A stretch of 5,564 nt of DNA, from assembly GCA_023401045.1 (NCBI GenBank), contig JAEXEM010000042.1, forward strand, positions 1 through 5,564, written 5' to 3'. The first letter of the stretch is position 1. Every line of letters begins with the position of its first letter. The notes under the pieces were generated by a model, which had not been told where the DNA came from, did no database searches, and worked only from the letters and a program-made list of their open reading frames with translations. The position numbers and the translations under genes were made by a program. Of the stretch, positions 1-5,564 are shown piece by piece. This DNA comes from Actinomycetes bacterium. Its GTDB lineage: Bacteria > Actinomycetota > Actinomycetes > Actinomycetales > Cellulomonadaceae.

Positions 1-1622
1 CGGTCGGCCTCGCCCTCGCCGTCGCCGGCCGGCGGATCTTCGCCGGCATCGGGACGGCCGACATCCAGGCCGACCACCGCCGCGCGGTGACGCGCCAGTA
101 CCTGCGGCTGCCGATGACGTGGCACCGCCGGCACCCCACCGGCCAGCTGCTGTCGAACGCGGGTTCCGACGTCGAGGCGGCGACGGGCGTCTTCAACCCG
201 CTGCCGTTCGCGCTCGGGGTCTGCGTCATGTTCGTCGTCGCGACCGTCGCGCTGCTGCGCGTCGACGTCTGGCTCGCGCTGGCCGCGCTCGTCGTCCTTC
301 CCGTCGCCGTCGTGGCGAACCTCGTGTTCCAGCGGCGCATGACGCCGGCGATCACCCGTGCCCAGCAGCTGCGCGCCGAGGTCGCCGACGTCGCGCACGA
401 GAGCTTCGAGGCCGCGACCCTCGTCAAGTCCCTCGGCACCGAGGGCCGGGAGGACGACCGGTTCGCCGAGCGTGCCGCGCTGCTGCGCGACGCCAACGTG
501 CGCGTCGGTGTCGTGCGGGCCTACTTCGACCCGGTCATCGACCTGCTGCCGCTGCTCGGCACGCTCCTCGTCCTGCTCGTCGGGTCCCACCGGGTCGCGG
601 CGGGCGCCATCGGCACCGGCGACGTCGTCGGTGCGGCCTACCTGCTCACGGTGCTCGGTGTGCCCGTCCGTGCCTTCGGGTGGGTGCTCGGGGAGCTGCC
701 CCGCGGGCTCGTCGGGCACGACCGGATCTCGCGCGTGCTCGACGCGCGCGAGGTCCCCGCCACCGGCAGCACGCGCCTGGCGCCGACCGGGACCGGCGCC
801 GAGGTCCGGATGAGCGGCGTCCACCTCCGCGTGCCGTCCGCCGACGGGCACGCCGAGCTGCTCGCGGGTGTCGACCTGCACGTCTCCCCGGGCCGCACCC
901 TCGCCGTCGTCGGGCCGACCGGCTCCGGCAAGTCGACGCTCGTCGGCCTCGTGCCGCGGCTCGCCGACCCCACGGCCGGCGTCGTCAGCGTCGACGGCGT
1001 CGACGTGAGCGAGATCGACCCCGCGGACCTCGCCTCCCAGGTGGCGTTCGTCAGCCAGACCACCTTCGTCTTCGAGGACACCGTGCGCGGGAACGTCACG
1101 CTCGCGGACGCGGACGACCCGCACGCACCGGACGACGCGACGGTGTGGGCGGCGCTGCGTGCCGCCCGCGTCGACGACGTCGTCCGTGCGCTGCCCGGTG
1201 GCCTCGACGCACCGCTCGGCGAGCGGGGCGCCAACCTCTCGGGTGGCCAGCGGCAGCGGCTCGCCCTCGCGCGGGCGCTCGTCCGCGCGCCGCGCGTGCT
1301 CGTCCTCGACGACGCGACGTCCGCCGTCGACCCCCGGGTCGAGCGCGACATCCTCACGGGGCTGCGTGCGTCGGCCGGCGAGGCGGGCCCGACCGTGCTG
1401 CTCGTCGCCTACCGGATGTCCTCGGTGCTGCTCGCCGACGAGGTCGCGCACGTCGAGGGCGGACGGGTCGTCGACCGCGGCACGCACGCCGAGCTCATGG
1501 CGCGCGACCCCGCGTACCGCGAGCTCGCGACGGCGTACGAGCAGGAGTCCGCGCGCCGCCGGCGCGAGCTCGACGACGAGGACGCGCTCCTCGTGGTCGA
1601 GGAGACCGGAGGGACACGATGA
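1..1622 (+). CDS. ABC exporter half-transporter with degenerate ATP site (5' partial)
   Basis: This is a membrane-bound half-transporter: a membrane domain fused to an ATPase domain, the type IV (ABCB-like) exporter layout. The frame is open from base 3 with no start codon before an internal GTG at 87, and family homology runs through that point, so the true start is upstream. 539 residues are visible (numbered from base 3); comparison with the usual ~580-620 suggests about 50-80 are missing, including TM1. Likely membrane segments are at about 67-86, 90-108, 177-198 and 207-228. The ATPase domain has Walker A GPTGSGKST (304-312), Q-loop Q352, signature LSGGQ (412-416) and D-loop SAVD. Three consensus positions are altered: Walker B reads LVLDD (D437 for the catalytic Glu), the H-switch is VAYR (Y470 for His), and the A-loop aromatic appears to be V277. 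It ends in a charged tail. The next gene overlaps by ATGA and is its likely dimer partner. Family is certain; substrate is unknown. Confidence 0.93.
   Translation, partial: VGLALAVAGRRIFAGIGTADIQADHRRAVTRQYLRLPMTWHRRHPTGQLLSNAGSDVEAATGVFNPLPFALGVCVMFVVATVALLRVDVWLALAALVVLPVAVVANLVFQRRMTPAITRAQQLRAEVADVAHESFEAATLVKSLGTEGREDDRFAERAALLRDANVRVGVVRAYFDPVIDLLPLLGTLLVLLVGSHRVAAGAIGTGDVVGAAYLLTVLGVPVRAFGWVLGELPRGLVGHDRISRVLDAREVPATGSTRLAPTGTGAEVRMSGVHLRVPSADGHAELLAGVDLHVSPGRTLAVVGPTGSGKSTLVGLVPRLADPTAGVVSVDGVDVSEIDPADLASQVAFVSQTTFVFEDTVRGNVTLADADDPHAPDDATVWAALRAARVDDVVRALPGGLDAPLGERGANLSGGQRQRLALARALVRAPRVLVLDDATSAVDPRVERDILTGLRASAGEAGPTVLLVAYRMSSVLLADEVAHVEGGRVVDRGTHAELMARDPAYRELATAYEQESARRRRELDDEDALLVVEETGGTR
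1608..1613 (+). promoter_or_regulatory. Ribosome binding site for the second ABC gene
   Basis: GGAGGG lies 5 bases before the ATG at 1619, inside the last codons of the upstream gene. It supports this ATG over the in-frame ATG at 1664, which has no comparable purine-rich sequence in front. Together with the ATGA overlap it suggests the two subunits are translated in coupled fashion. Confidence 0.85.
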
Positions 1623-3466
1623 GCACGACCGGCACGCCCGCCGCGCAGCCCGACGGGGCGCGCATGGCACCCGCGAGCACCCTCGGGGTCTGGGCCACGC
1701 TGCGCCGCGGCGTCGAGGTCTCGCCCGAGATGCTCCAGGGGCTGTGGATCACGCTCCTGCTCGCCGTCGTCGCCGCCGGTGCGCGCGTCCTCGTCCCGAT
1801 CACCGTGCAGCAGACCGTCGACACCGCGGTCCTCGTTCCCGGTGGCGTCGAGCTCGACCGCGTCACGCTCCTCGTCGGCGTCGCCGCGGCCGGGCTCGCC
1901 GTCGGCGCCCTCTGCTCGGCGCTCGTCAACGTGCGCCTCTTCCGCTCGAGCGAGGCCGGCCTCTTCACGCTGCGGACCCGCGCCTTCCGGCACGTCCACG
2001 ACCTGTCCGTGCTCACGCAGGGCACCGAGCGGCGCGGCTCGCTCGTCTCGCGCGTCACCTCGGACGTCGACACCATCTCGATGTTCGTCCAGTGGGGCGG
2101 CATCATGCTGCTCGTCTCGGTGCTGCAGATCGGCGTCGCGACGGCGCTCATGGCCGTGTACTCGTGGCAGCTCACCATGCTCGTGTGGCTGTGCTTCGTC
2201 CCGCTCGTCCTCGTGCTGCCGCGCCTGCAGCGCGGCGTCAACCGGCGCTACGCGGCCGTGCGCGAGCAGTACGGCGCGATGCTCGGTGCGGTCTCCGAGG
2301 CCGTCGTGGGCGCCGAGACCATCCGGGCGTACGGCGTCGCCGCCCGCACCCAGCGTCGGATCGACGCCGCCGTCGCCGGCACCCGCCGCGCCATGGTGCG
2401 GGCGCAGAACCTCGTCGCGGTCGTCTTCTCGTCGGGAGTCCTGGTCTCCAACCTCGTGCTCGGCGTCGTCGTCGTCGCCGGGACGTGGCTCGGGGTCGCC
2501 GGGGAGCTGAGCGTGGGACGAGTCCTCGCGTTCCTCTTCCTCGTCCAGCTCTTCACCGGCCCGGTGCAGATGGCGACAGAGATCCTCAACGAGCTCCAGA
2601 ACGCCGTCGCCGGGTGGCGCCGGGTGCTCGGGGTCCTCGAGACCGAGGTCGACGTGCCCGACCCCGGCCCCGACGCCGTGCCCAGCCCGCGCGGGCCGGC
2701 GTCCGTCACGTTCGAGGGCGTCGGGTACGCCTACCCCGGCGGACCGCCGGTGCTCGAGGACGTCGACCTGCACGTCGAGGCAGGCCGCTCGGTGGCCGTC
2801 GTCGGCGCCACCGGCTCGGGCAAGACGACGATGGCGCGCCTCGTCGCGCGCTTCATGGACCCGACGACCGGCCGCGTGCTGATCGACGGCGTCGACCTGC
2901 GCCGCGTCGACCCCGCCGACCTGCGTCGCCGCGTCGTCCTCGTCCCGCAGGAGGGGTTCCTCTTCGACGGCACCGTCGAGGAGAACATCGCCTACGCCCT
3001 TCGTGGGCCGGGCGGCGCCGCCACAGGAGCCGGCCCCTCGCCGGACGGTGCCGAGCGCGTCCGGCGTGCGGTCGAGGAGCTCGGGCTCGACGCGTGGGTG
3101 GCCGAGCTGCCCTCGGGTCTCGCGACCCCGGTCGGCCAGCGCGGCGAGCTGCTCTCCGCGGGGGAGCGCCAGCTCGTCGCACTCGCCCGGGCACGGCTCG
3201 CGGACGGTGACCTGCTCGTGCTCGACGAGGCGACCTCCGCGGTCGACCCGGTGGCGGAGGTGCGGATCGCGCGTGCCCTGCGCGAGCTGTCGCGCGGACG
3301 CACGACCCTGACGATCGCCCACCGGCTGTCCACCGCCGAGGCCGCCGACCTCGTCGTCGTCGTGCACGCCGGACGCGTCGTCGAGGTCGGGACCCACGCC
3401 GAGCTCGCGGCACGCGGCGGCCACTACGCGGGGATGCACGCCGCCTGGGTCGCCCAGACGCGCTGA
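1619..3466 (+). CDS. ABC exporter half-transporter, partner subunit with catalytic Walker B
   Basis: A complete 615-residue half-transporter of the ABCB-like exporter type, a normal length for the family. Probable membrane helices are at about 41-60, 82-104, 161-181, 183-201, 264-285 and 295-316, followed by an ATPase domain from about residue 360. Visible motifs are the A-loop aromatic in GYAYPGG, Walker A GATGSGKTT (396-404, K402), Q-loop Q444, Walker B LVLDE (D536, E537), D-loop SAVD and H-switch H568 in AHRLST. The signature is LSAGE (512-516) rather than LSGGQ. A short Gly/Pro-rich stretch at about 463-478 lies between the Q-loop and the signature. The start is set by the overlap with the upstream stop and by GGAGGG. 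With the upstream gene it should form a heterodimeric exporter in the cytoplasmic membrane, where this subunit supplies the Walker motifs of the hydrolysing site. Its N-terminal ~40 residues are a short cytoplasmic lead. Drug, lipid or peptide export are all possible. Confidence 0.95.
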   Translation: MSTTGTPAAQPDGARMAPASTLGVWATLRRGVEVSPEMLQGLWITLLLAVVAAGARVLVPITVQQTVDTAVLVPGGVELDRVTLLVGVAAAGLAVGALCSALVNVRLFRSSEAGLFTLRTRAFRHVHDLSVLTQGTERRGSLVSRVTSDVDTISMFVQWGGIMLLVSVLQIGVATALMAVYSWQLTMLVWLCFVPLVLVLPRLQRGVNRRYAAVREQYGAMLGAVSEAVVGAETIRAYGVAARTQRRIDAAVAGTRRAMVRAQNLVAVVFSSGVLVSNLVLGVVVVAGTWLGVAGELSVGRVLAFLFLVQLFTGPVQMATEILNELQNAVAGWRRVLGVLETEVDVPDPGPDAVPSPRGPASVTFEGVGYAYPGGPPVLEDVDLHVEAGRSVAVVGATGSGKTTMARLVARFMDPTTGRVLIDGVDLRRVDPADLRRRVVLVPQEGFLFDGTVEENIAYALRGPGGAATGAGPSPDGAERVRRAVEELGLDAWVAELPSGLATPVGQRGELLSAGERQLVALARARLADGDLLVLDEATSAVDPVAEVRIARALRELSRGRTTLTIAHRLSTAEAADLVVVVHAGRVVEVGTHAELAARGGHYAGMHAAWVAQTR

Positions 3467-3467
3467 G

Positions 3468-3508
3468 CCCGGCCCGCCACGTGTGCGAGGACCGCGGCGA
3501 GGGCCGGG
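3468..3508 (+). terminator. Possible hairpin terminator after the ABC pair
   Basis: CCCGGCCC (3468-3475), just after the TGA at 3464-3466, is the perfect reverse complement of GGGCCGGG (3501-3508), with a 25-base loop. There is no T-tract, as is common in high-GC actinobacteria. An 8-bp all-G/C match is easy to get by chance at this composition, and the loop is long, so this is only a candidate end for the ABC transcript. Confidence 0.25.
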
Positions 3509-3534
3509 GGAGCGGCGGGCGGACCGCGCGGTGG

Positions 3535-3562
3535 ACGCGTGCGCACCTGCCCGCGCACGCGT
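3535..3562 (+). repeat. Perfect 10-bp inverted repeat upstream of hisI
   Basis: ACGCGTGCGC (3535-3544) and GCGCACGCGT (3553-3562) are exact reverse complements around the 8-base loop ACCTGCCC. The right arm ends directly against the hisI ribosome binding site (3563-3568). It could be a leader hairpin affecting hisI translation, a terminator without a T-tract, or a DNA operator. A 10-bp self-complementary palindrome, ACCGCGCGGT (3523-3532), lies two bases upstream. The symmetry is directly visible; any function is inference. Confidence 0.55.
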
Positions 3563-3568
3563 GGGAGG
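3563..3568 (+). promoter_or_regulatory. hisI: Ribosome binding site deciding the hisI start
   Basis: GGGAGG ends 9 bases before GTG 3578. It is the only good Shine-Dalgarno match near the start of hisI. The competing GTG at 3614 has only GGACGG directly abutting it, and GTG 3539 has none, so this site favours 3578. Confidence 0.7.
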
Positions 3569-3577
3569 ATCAGGTGC

Positions 3578-3991
3578 GTGTCGCAGACCCGAACCACGAC
3601 GCCCCCCGGACGGGTGACGAGCAGCGCCCTCGACCCCGCCGTGGCGGCCCGCCTGCGCCGTGACGACGCCGGGCTCGTCGCGGCGATCGTCCAGCAGCAC
3701 GACACCGGCGAGGTGCTCATGCTCGGCTGGATGGACGACGAGGCGCTCCACCGCACGCTGACGACCGGCCGCGTGACGTTCTGGAGCCGGTCCCGGCAGG
3801 AGTACTGGCGCAAGGGCGACACCTCCGGGCACGTCCAGCACGTCGTCTCCGTCGACATCGACTGCGACGGCGACGCCCTGCTCGTGCGCGTCGACCAGGT
3901 GGGCGCCGCCTGCCACACCGGCGAGCGCACGTGCTTCCTCGCCGGCGGGCCGCTGCCCCTGACCGCCCCTGCGGACGGGGTGACGCCGTGA
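3578..3991 (+). CDS. hisI: Phosphoribosyl-AMP cyclohydrolase
   Basis: Cytoplasmic metalloenzyme of histidine synthesis that opens the purine ring of phosphoribosyl-AMP, the third step of the pathway. From GTG 3578 it has 137 residues, the size of a stand-alone HisI; no HisE-type pyrophosphohydrolase domain is fused to it. Recognisable blocks are [33 protein letters not shown], the Asp-rich metal site DIDCDGD (93-99) and [10 protein letters not shown]. The three conserved zinc-binding cysteines are C96, C112 and C119, with the family's 16- and 7-residue spacing; D95, D97 and D99 (with D93 nearby) match the magnesium-site aspartates. The start rests on GGGAGG at 3563-3568. GTG 3614 would give 125 residues beginning close to conserved sequence and remains a real alternative. 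A 111-base gap separates it from the ABC genes, and its stop overlaps trpE by GTGA. No -10-like TA-containing element is visible in the gap. Confidence 0.95.
   Translation: MSQTRTTTPPGRVTSSALDPAVAARLRRDDAGLVAAIVQQHDTGEVLMLGWMDDEALHRTLTTGRVTFWSRSRQEYWRKGDTSGHVQHVVSVDIDCDGDALLVRVDQVGAACHTGERTCFLAGGPLPLTAPADGVTP
3973..3980 (+). promoter_or_regulatory. trpE: Weak ribosome binding site for trpE
   Basis: GGACGGGG ends 7 bases before GTG 3988, inside the last codons of hisI. The match is imperfect. Efficient trpE translation probably relies on ribosomes arriving from hisI and restarting at the GTGA overlap. Confidence 0.45.
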
Positions 3992-5562
3992 GCGCCCCCG
4001 CCGGTGCGGCCGCCCGCGTGACGGCCACCGACCTGCCCTGGGGTGCGACGTGGCCGACGCTCGGCACGTTCCGCGGCCTCGCCGCCGACCGCCGCGTCAT
4101 CCCGGTCGTGCGCCGTCTCCTCGCGGACGACGTCACCCCCGTCGGTCTCTACCGCACCCTCGCGGCCGGTCGGCCCGGGACGTTCGTGCTCGAGTCGGCC
4201 GAGTCCGACGGCACCTGGGGCCGCTGGTCGTTCGTCGGCGTCGCGTCGCGCGCGAGCCTGTCGGTCCGCGGCGGGCGTGCCGCGTGGACCGGCGACGTGC
4301 CCGTGGGCGTGCCGACCGACGGCGACGTGCTCGACGTTCTCGGGCGCACGCTCGAGGTGCTCCACACCCCGCGCGTCGAGGGGCTGCCGCCGCTCACCGG
4401 CGGGCTCGTCGGCGCACTCGGGTGGGACGTCGTCCACCACTGGGAGCCGACCCTGCCCCGCCGTGCGCCGGAGGAGCTCGACGTGCCGGAGGTGGCGCTG
4501 CTCCTCGCGACGGACCTCGCGGCGGTCGACCACGCCGACGGGTCCGTGTGGCTCGTCGCCAACGCCATCAACTTCGACGCGACGGACGAGCGCGTCGACG
4601 AGGCCTACGCCGACGCCGTGCGCCGGCTCGACGCGATGCAGGAGGCGCTGCGCCACCCCGCCCCACCCGCCCGGTCCGTCCTCGACCCCGACGTCGTGCT
4701 GCCGGAGCTGAAGTTCCGCAGCTCGCGGGAGGAGTTCGAGCAGAACGTCCGCCTCGGGCAGGAGGCGATCCGTGACGGCGAGGTCTTCCAGGTCGTCCTC
4801 TCGCAGCGGATCGACATCGACTGCCCGGCGGACCCCGTCGACGTCTACCGGGTGCTGCGCACGGTCAACCCGAGCCCGTACATGTACCTGCTCACCCTGC
4901 AGGACGCCGACGGCCGGGACTTCTCCGTCGTCGGCTCGAGCCCCGAGACGCTCGTCAAGGTGAGCGACGGGCACGTGACGACCTACCCGATCGCCGGGTC
5001 GCGCCCGCGCGGCGCGACGCCCGAGGAGGACCGCGCGCTGCAGGACGAGGTGCTCGCGGACCCCAAGGAGCGCGCCGAGCACATCATGCTCGTCGACCTC
5101 TCGCGCAACGACCTCGCCAAGGTCTGCGACCCGACGAGCGTCGAGGTCGTCGACTTCATGGCGGTACGCCGGTTCTCGCACATCATGCACATCTGCTCGA
5201 CGGTCGTCGGGCGGCTGCGGGAGGGGGCGACCGCGCTCGGCACGCTCGTCGCGACGTTCCCCGCCGGCACGCTCTCGGGAGCACCCAAGCCCCGGGCGGT
5301 GGCGCTCATCGACGAGCTCGAGCCGGCGCGCCGCGGGGTGTACGGCGGCACCGTCGGGTACTTCGACTTCGCCGGCGACATGGACATGGCGATCGCCATC
5401 CGCACCGCGCTCGTCCGCGACGGCCGCGCCAGCGTGCAGGCGGGCGGCGGGATCGTCGCCGACTCCGTGCCCGCGCTGGAGTACGAGGAGTCACGCAACA
5501 AGGCGGCCGCGGTCGTGCGGGCGGTCGAGCTCGCGGCGCGGCTCCGGCACGAGCTGCCGTGA
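3988..5562 (+). CDS. trpE: Anthranilate synthase component I
   Basis: Chorismate-binding large subunit of anthranilate synthase; with the TrpG amidotransferase it makes anthranilate from chorismate and glutamine, the first committed step to tryptophan, in the cytoplasm. From GTG 3988 it has 524 residues, normal for TrpE. The N-terminal domain carries the feedback-site motif LES (68-70), and NPSPYM (294-299) is the second part of the tryptophan-binding pocket. The catalytic domain has PIAGSRPRG (334-342), ERAEH with metal ligand E364, catalytic H401 in [15 protein letters not shown] (427-434), [10 protein letters not shown] (484-493) and E501 before NK. Ala336, where aminodeoxychorismate synthase has Lys, supports TrpE over PabB. 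Ser338 replaces the more usual Thr. The start is chosen for the GTGA overlap with hisI; GTG 3931 would overlap hisI by about 60 bases. No trpG lies in the window. Both feedback motifs are intact, so inhibition by tryptophan is expected. No separate Trp leader peptide precedes it. Confidence 0.96.
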   Translation: MSAPAGAAARVTATDLPWGATWPTLGTFRGLAADRRVIPVVRRLLADDVTPVGLYRTLAAGRPGTFVLESAESDGTWGRWSFVGVASRASLSVRGGRAAWTGDVPVGVPTDGDVLDVLGRTLEVLHTPRVEGLPPLTGGLVGALGWDVVHHWEPTLPRRAPEELDVPEVALLLATDLAAVDHADGSVWLVANAINFDATDERVDEAYADAVRRLDAMQEALRHPAPPARSVLDPDVVLPELKFRSSREEFEQNVRLGQEAIRDGEVFQVVLSQRIDIDCPADPVDVYRVLRTVNPSPYMYLLTLQDADGRDFSVVGSSPETLVKVSDGHVTTYPIAGSRPRGATPEEDRALQDEVLADPKERAEHIMLVDLSRNDLAKVCDPTSVEVVDFMAVRRFSHIMHICSTVVGRLREGATALGTLVATFPAGTLSGAPKPRAVALIDELEPARRGVYGGTVGYFDFAGDMDMAIAIRTALVRDGRASVQAGGGIVADSVPALEYEESRNKAAAVVRAVELAARLRHELP

Positions 5563-5564
5563 CG

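Noticed and set aside
119..1618. Upstream extension of the second ABC gene's frame, making an 1115-codon protein
   Set aside because: The extension is Arg/Ala/Pro-rich shadow sequence under the first ABC gene. The ATG at 1619 has a strong ribosome site and begins normal exporter sequence.
3478..3483. CACGTG palindrome in the gap before hisI
   Set aside because: A 6-base palindrome is expected by chance and there is no matching partner site nearby.
3481..3663. Small frame before hisI encoding two Trp and two His within 11 residues (3532-3564), reminiscent of a leader peptide
   Set aside because: It has no ribosome binding site, the Trp codons are not in tandem, and it runs well into hisI instead of stopping before it. 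The TGG codons are explained by the GC-rich hairpin bases.
1409..3916. Long open frame on the - strand (835 codons) across the ABC genes and part of hisI
   Set aside because: It mirrors three well-supported + strand genes; its translation is low-complexity and rich in Arg, Asp and Gly with no domain, as expected from high-GC codon bias.
3931..3987. Earlier GTG start for trpE
   Set aside because: It would overlap hisI by about 60 bases and add Arg/Ala/Pro-rich residues unlike TrpE; GTG 3988 gives the usual 4-base overlap.
3424..5190. Long - strand frame of 588 codons across hisI and trpE
   Set aside because: Opposite-strand shadow of hisI and trpE; no recognisable motif.

Overview
The window is very GC-rich (roughly three quarters G+C by eye), with G or C at nearly every third codon position, GTG as well as ATG starts, and 4-base stop/start overlaps. 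These traits point to a high-GC actinobacterium. The wording of HisI and TrpE feels closest to Cellulomonas-like Micrococcales, but that is recall from memory and was not searched. All four genes lie on the + strand. The many long open frames on the other strand and frames are side effects of the base composition.

Layout. (1) Positions 1-1622 hold the 3' part of an ABC exporter half-transporter; its N-terminus lies upstream of the window. (2) Positions 1619-3466 hold a complete second half-transporter, joined to the first by an ATGA overlap and preceded by a strong ribosome binding site. (3) Positions 3467-3577 form a 111-base gap with no gene, rich in dyad symmetry, ending in the hisI ribosome binding site. 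(4) Positions 3578-3991 hold hisI, phosphoribosyl-AMP cyclohydrolase (histidine synthesis). (5) Positions 3988-5562 hold trpE, anthranilate synthase component I (tryptophan synthesis), overlapping hisI by GTGA. Only two bases follow its stop codon.

How the genes fit together. The two ABC proteins look like the halves of one heterodimeric exporter. The first has lost consensus residues in its Walker B, H-switch and A-loop positions but keeps LSGGQ. The second has consensus versions of those residues but carries LSAGE instead of LSGGQ. In the head-to-tail dimer known for this family, all these changes fall in one ATP site and the other site stays canonical. The substrate cannot be read from sequence. 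The hisI-trpE pair joins one histidine step to the first committed tryptophan step, probably in one translationally coupled unit. This fits actinobacterial metabolism, where one PriA isomerase often serves both pathways.

I found no mobile element, tRNA, rRNA, CRISPR array or clear sigma-factor promoter. This is mostly ordinary chromosomal sequence. The points most worth checking are the asymmetric ABC pair and the two mutually exclusive hairpins upstream of hisI. I do not see an undescribed system here.
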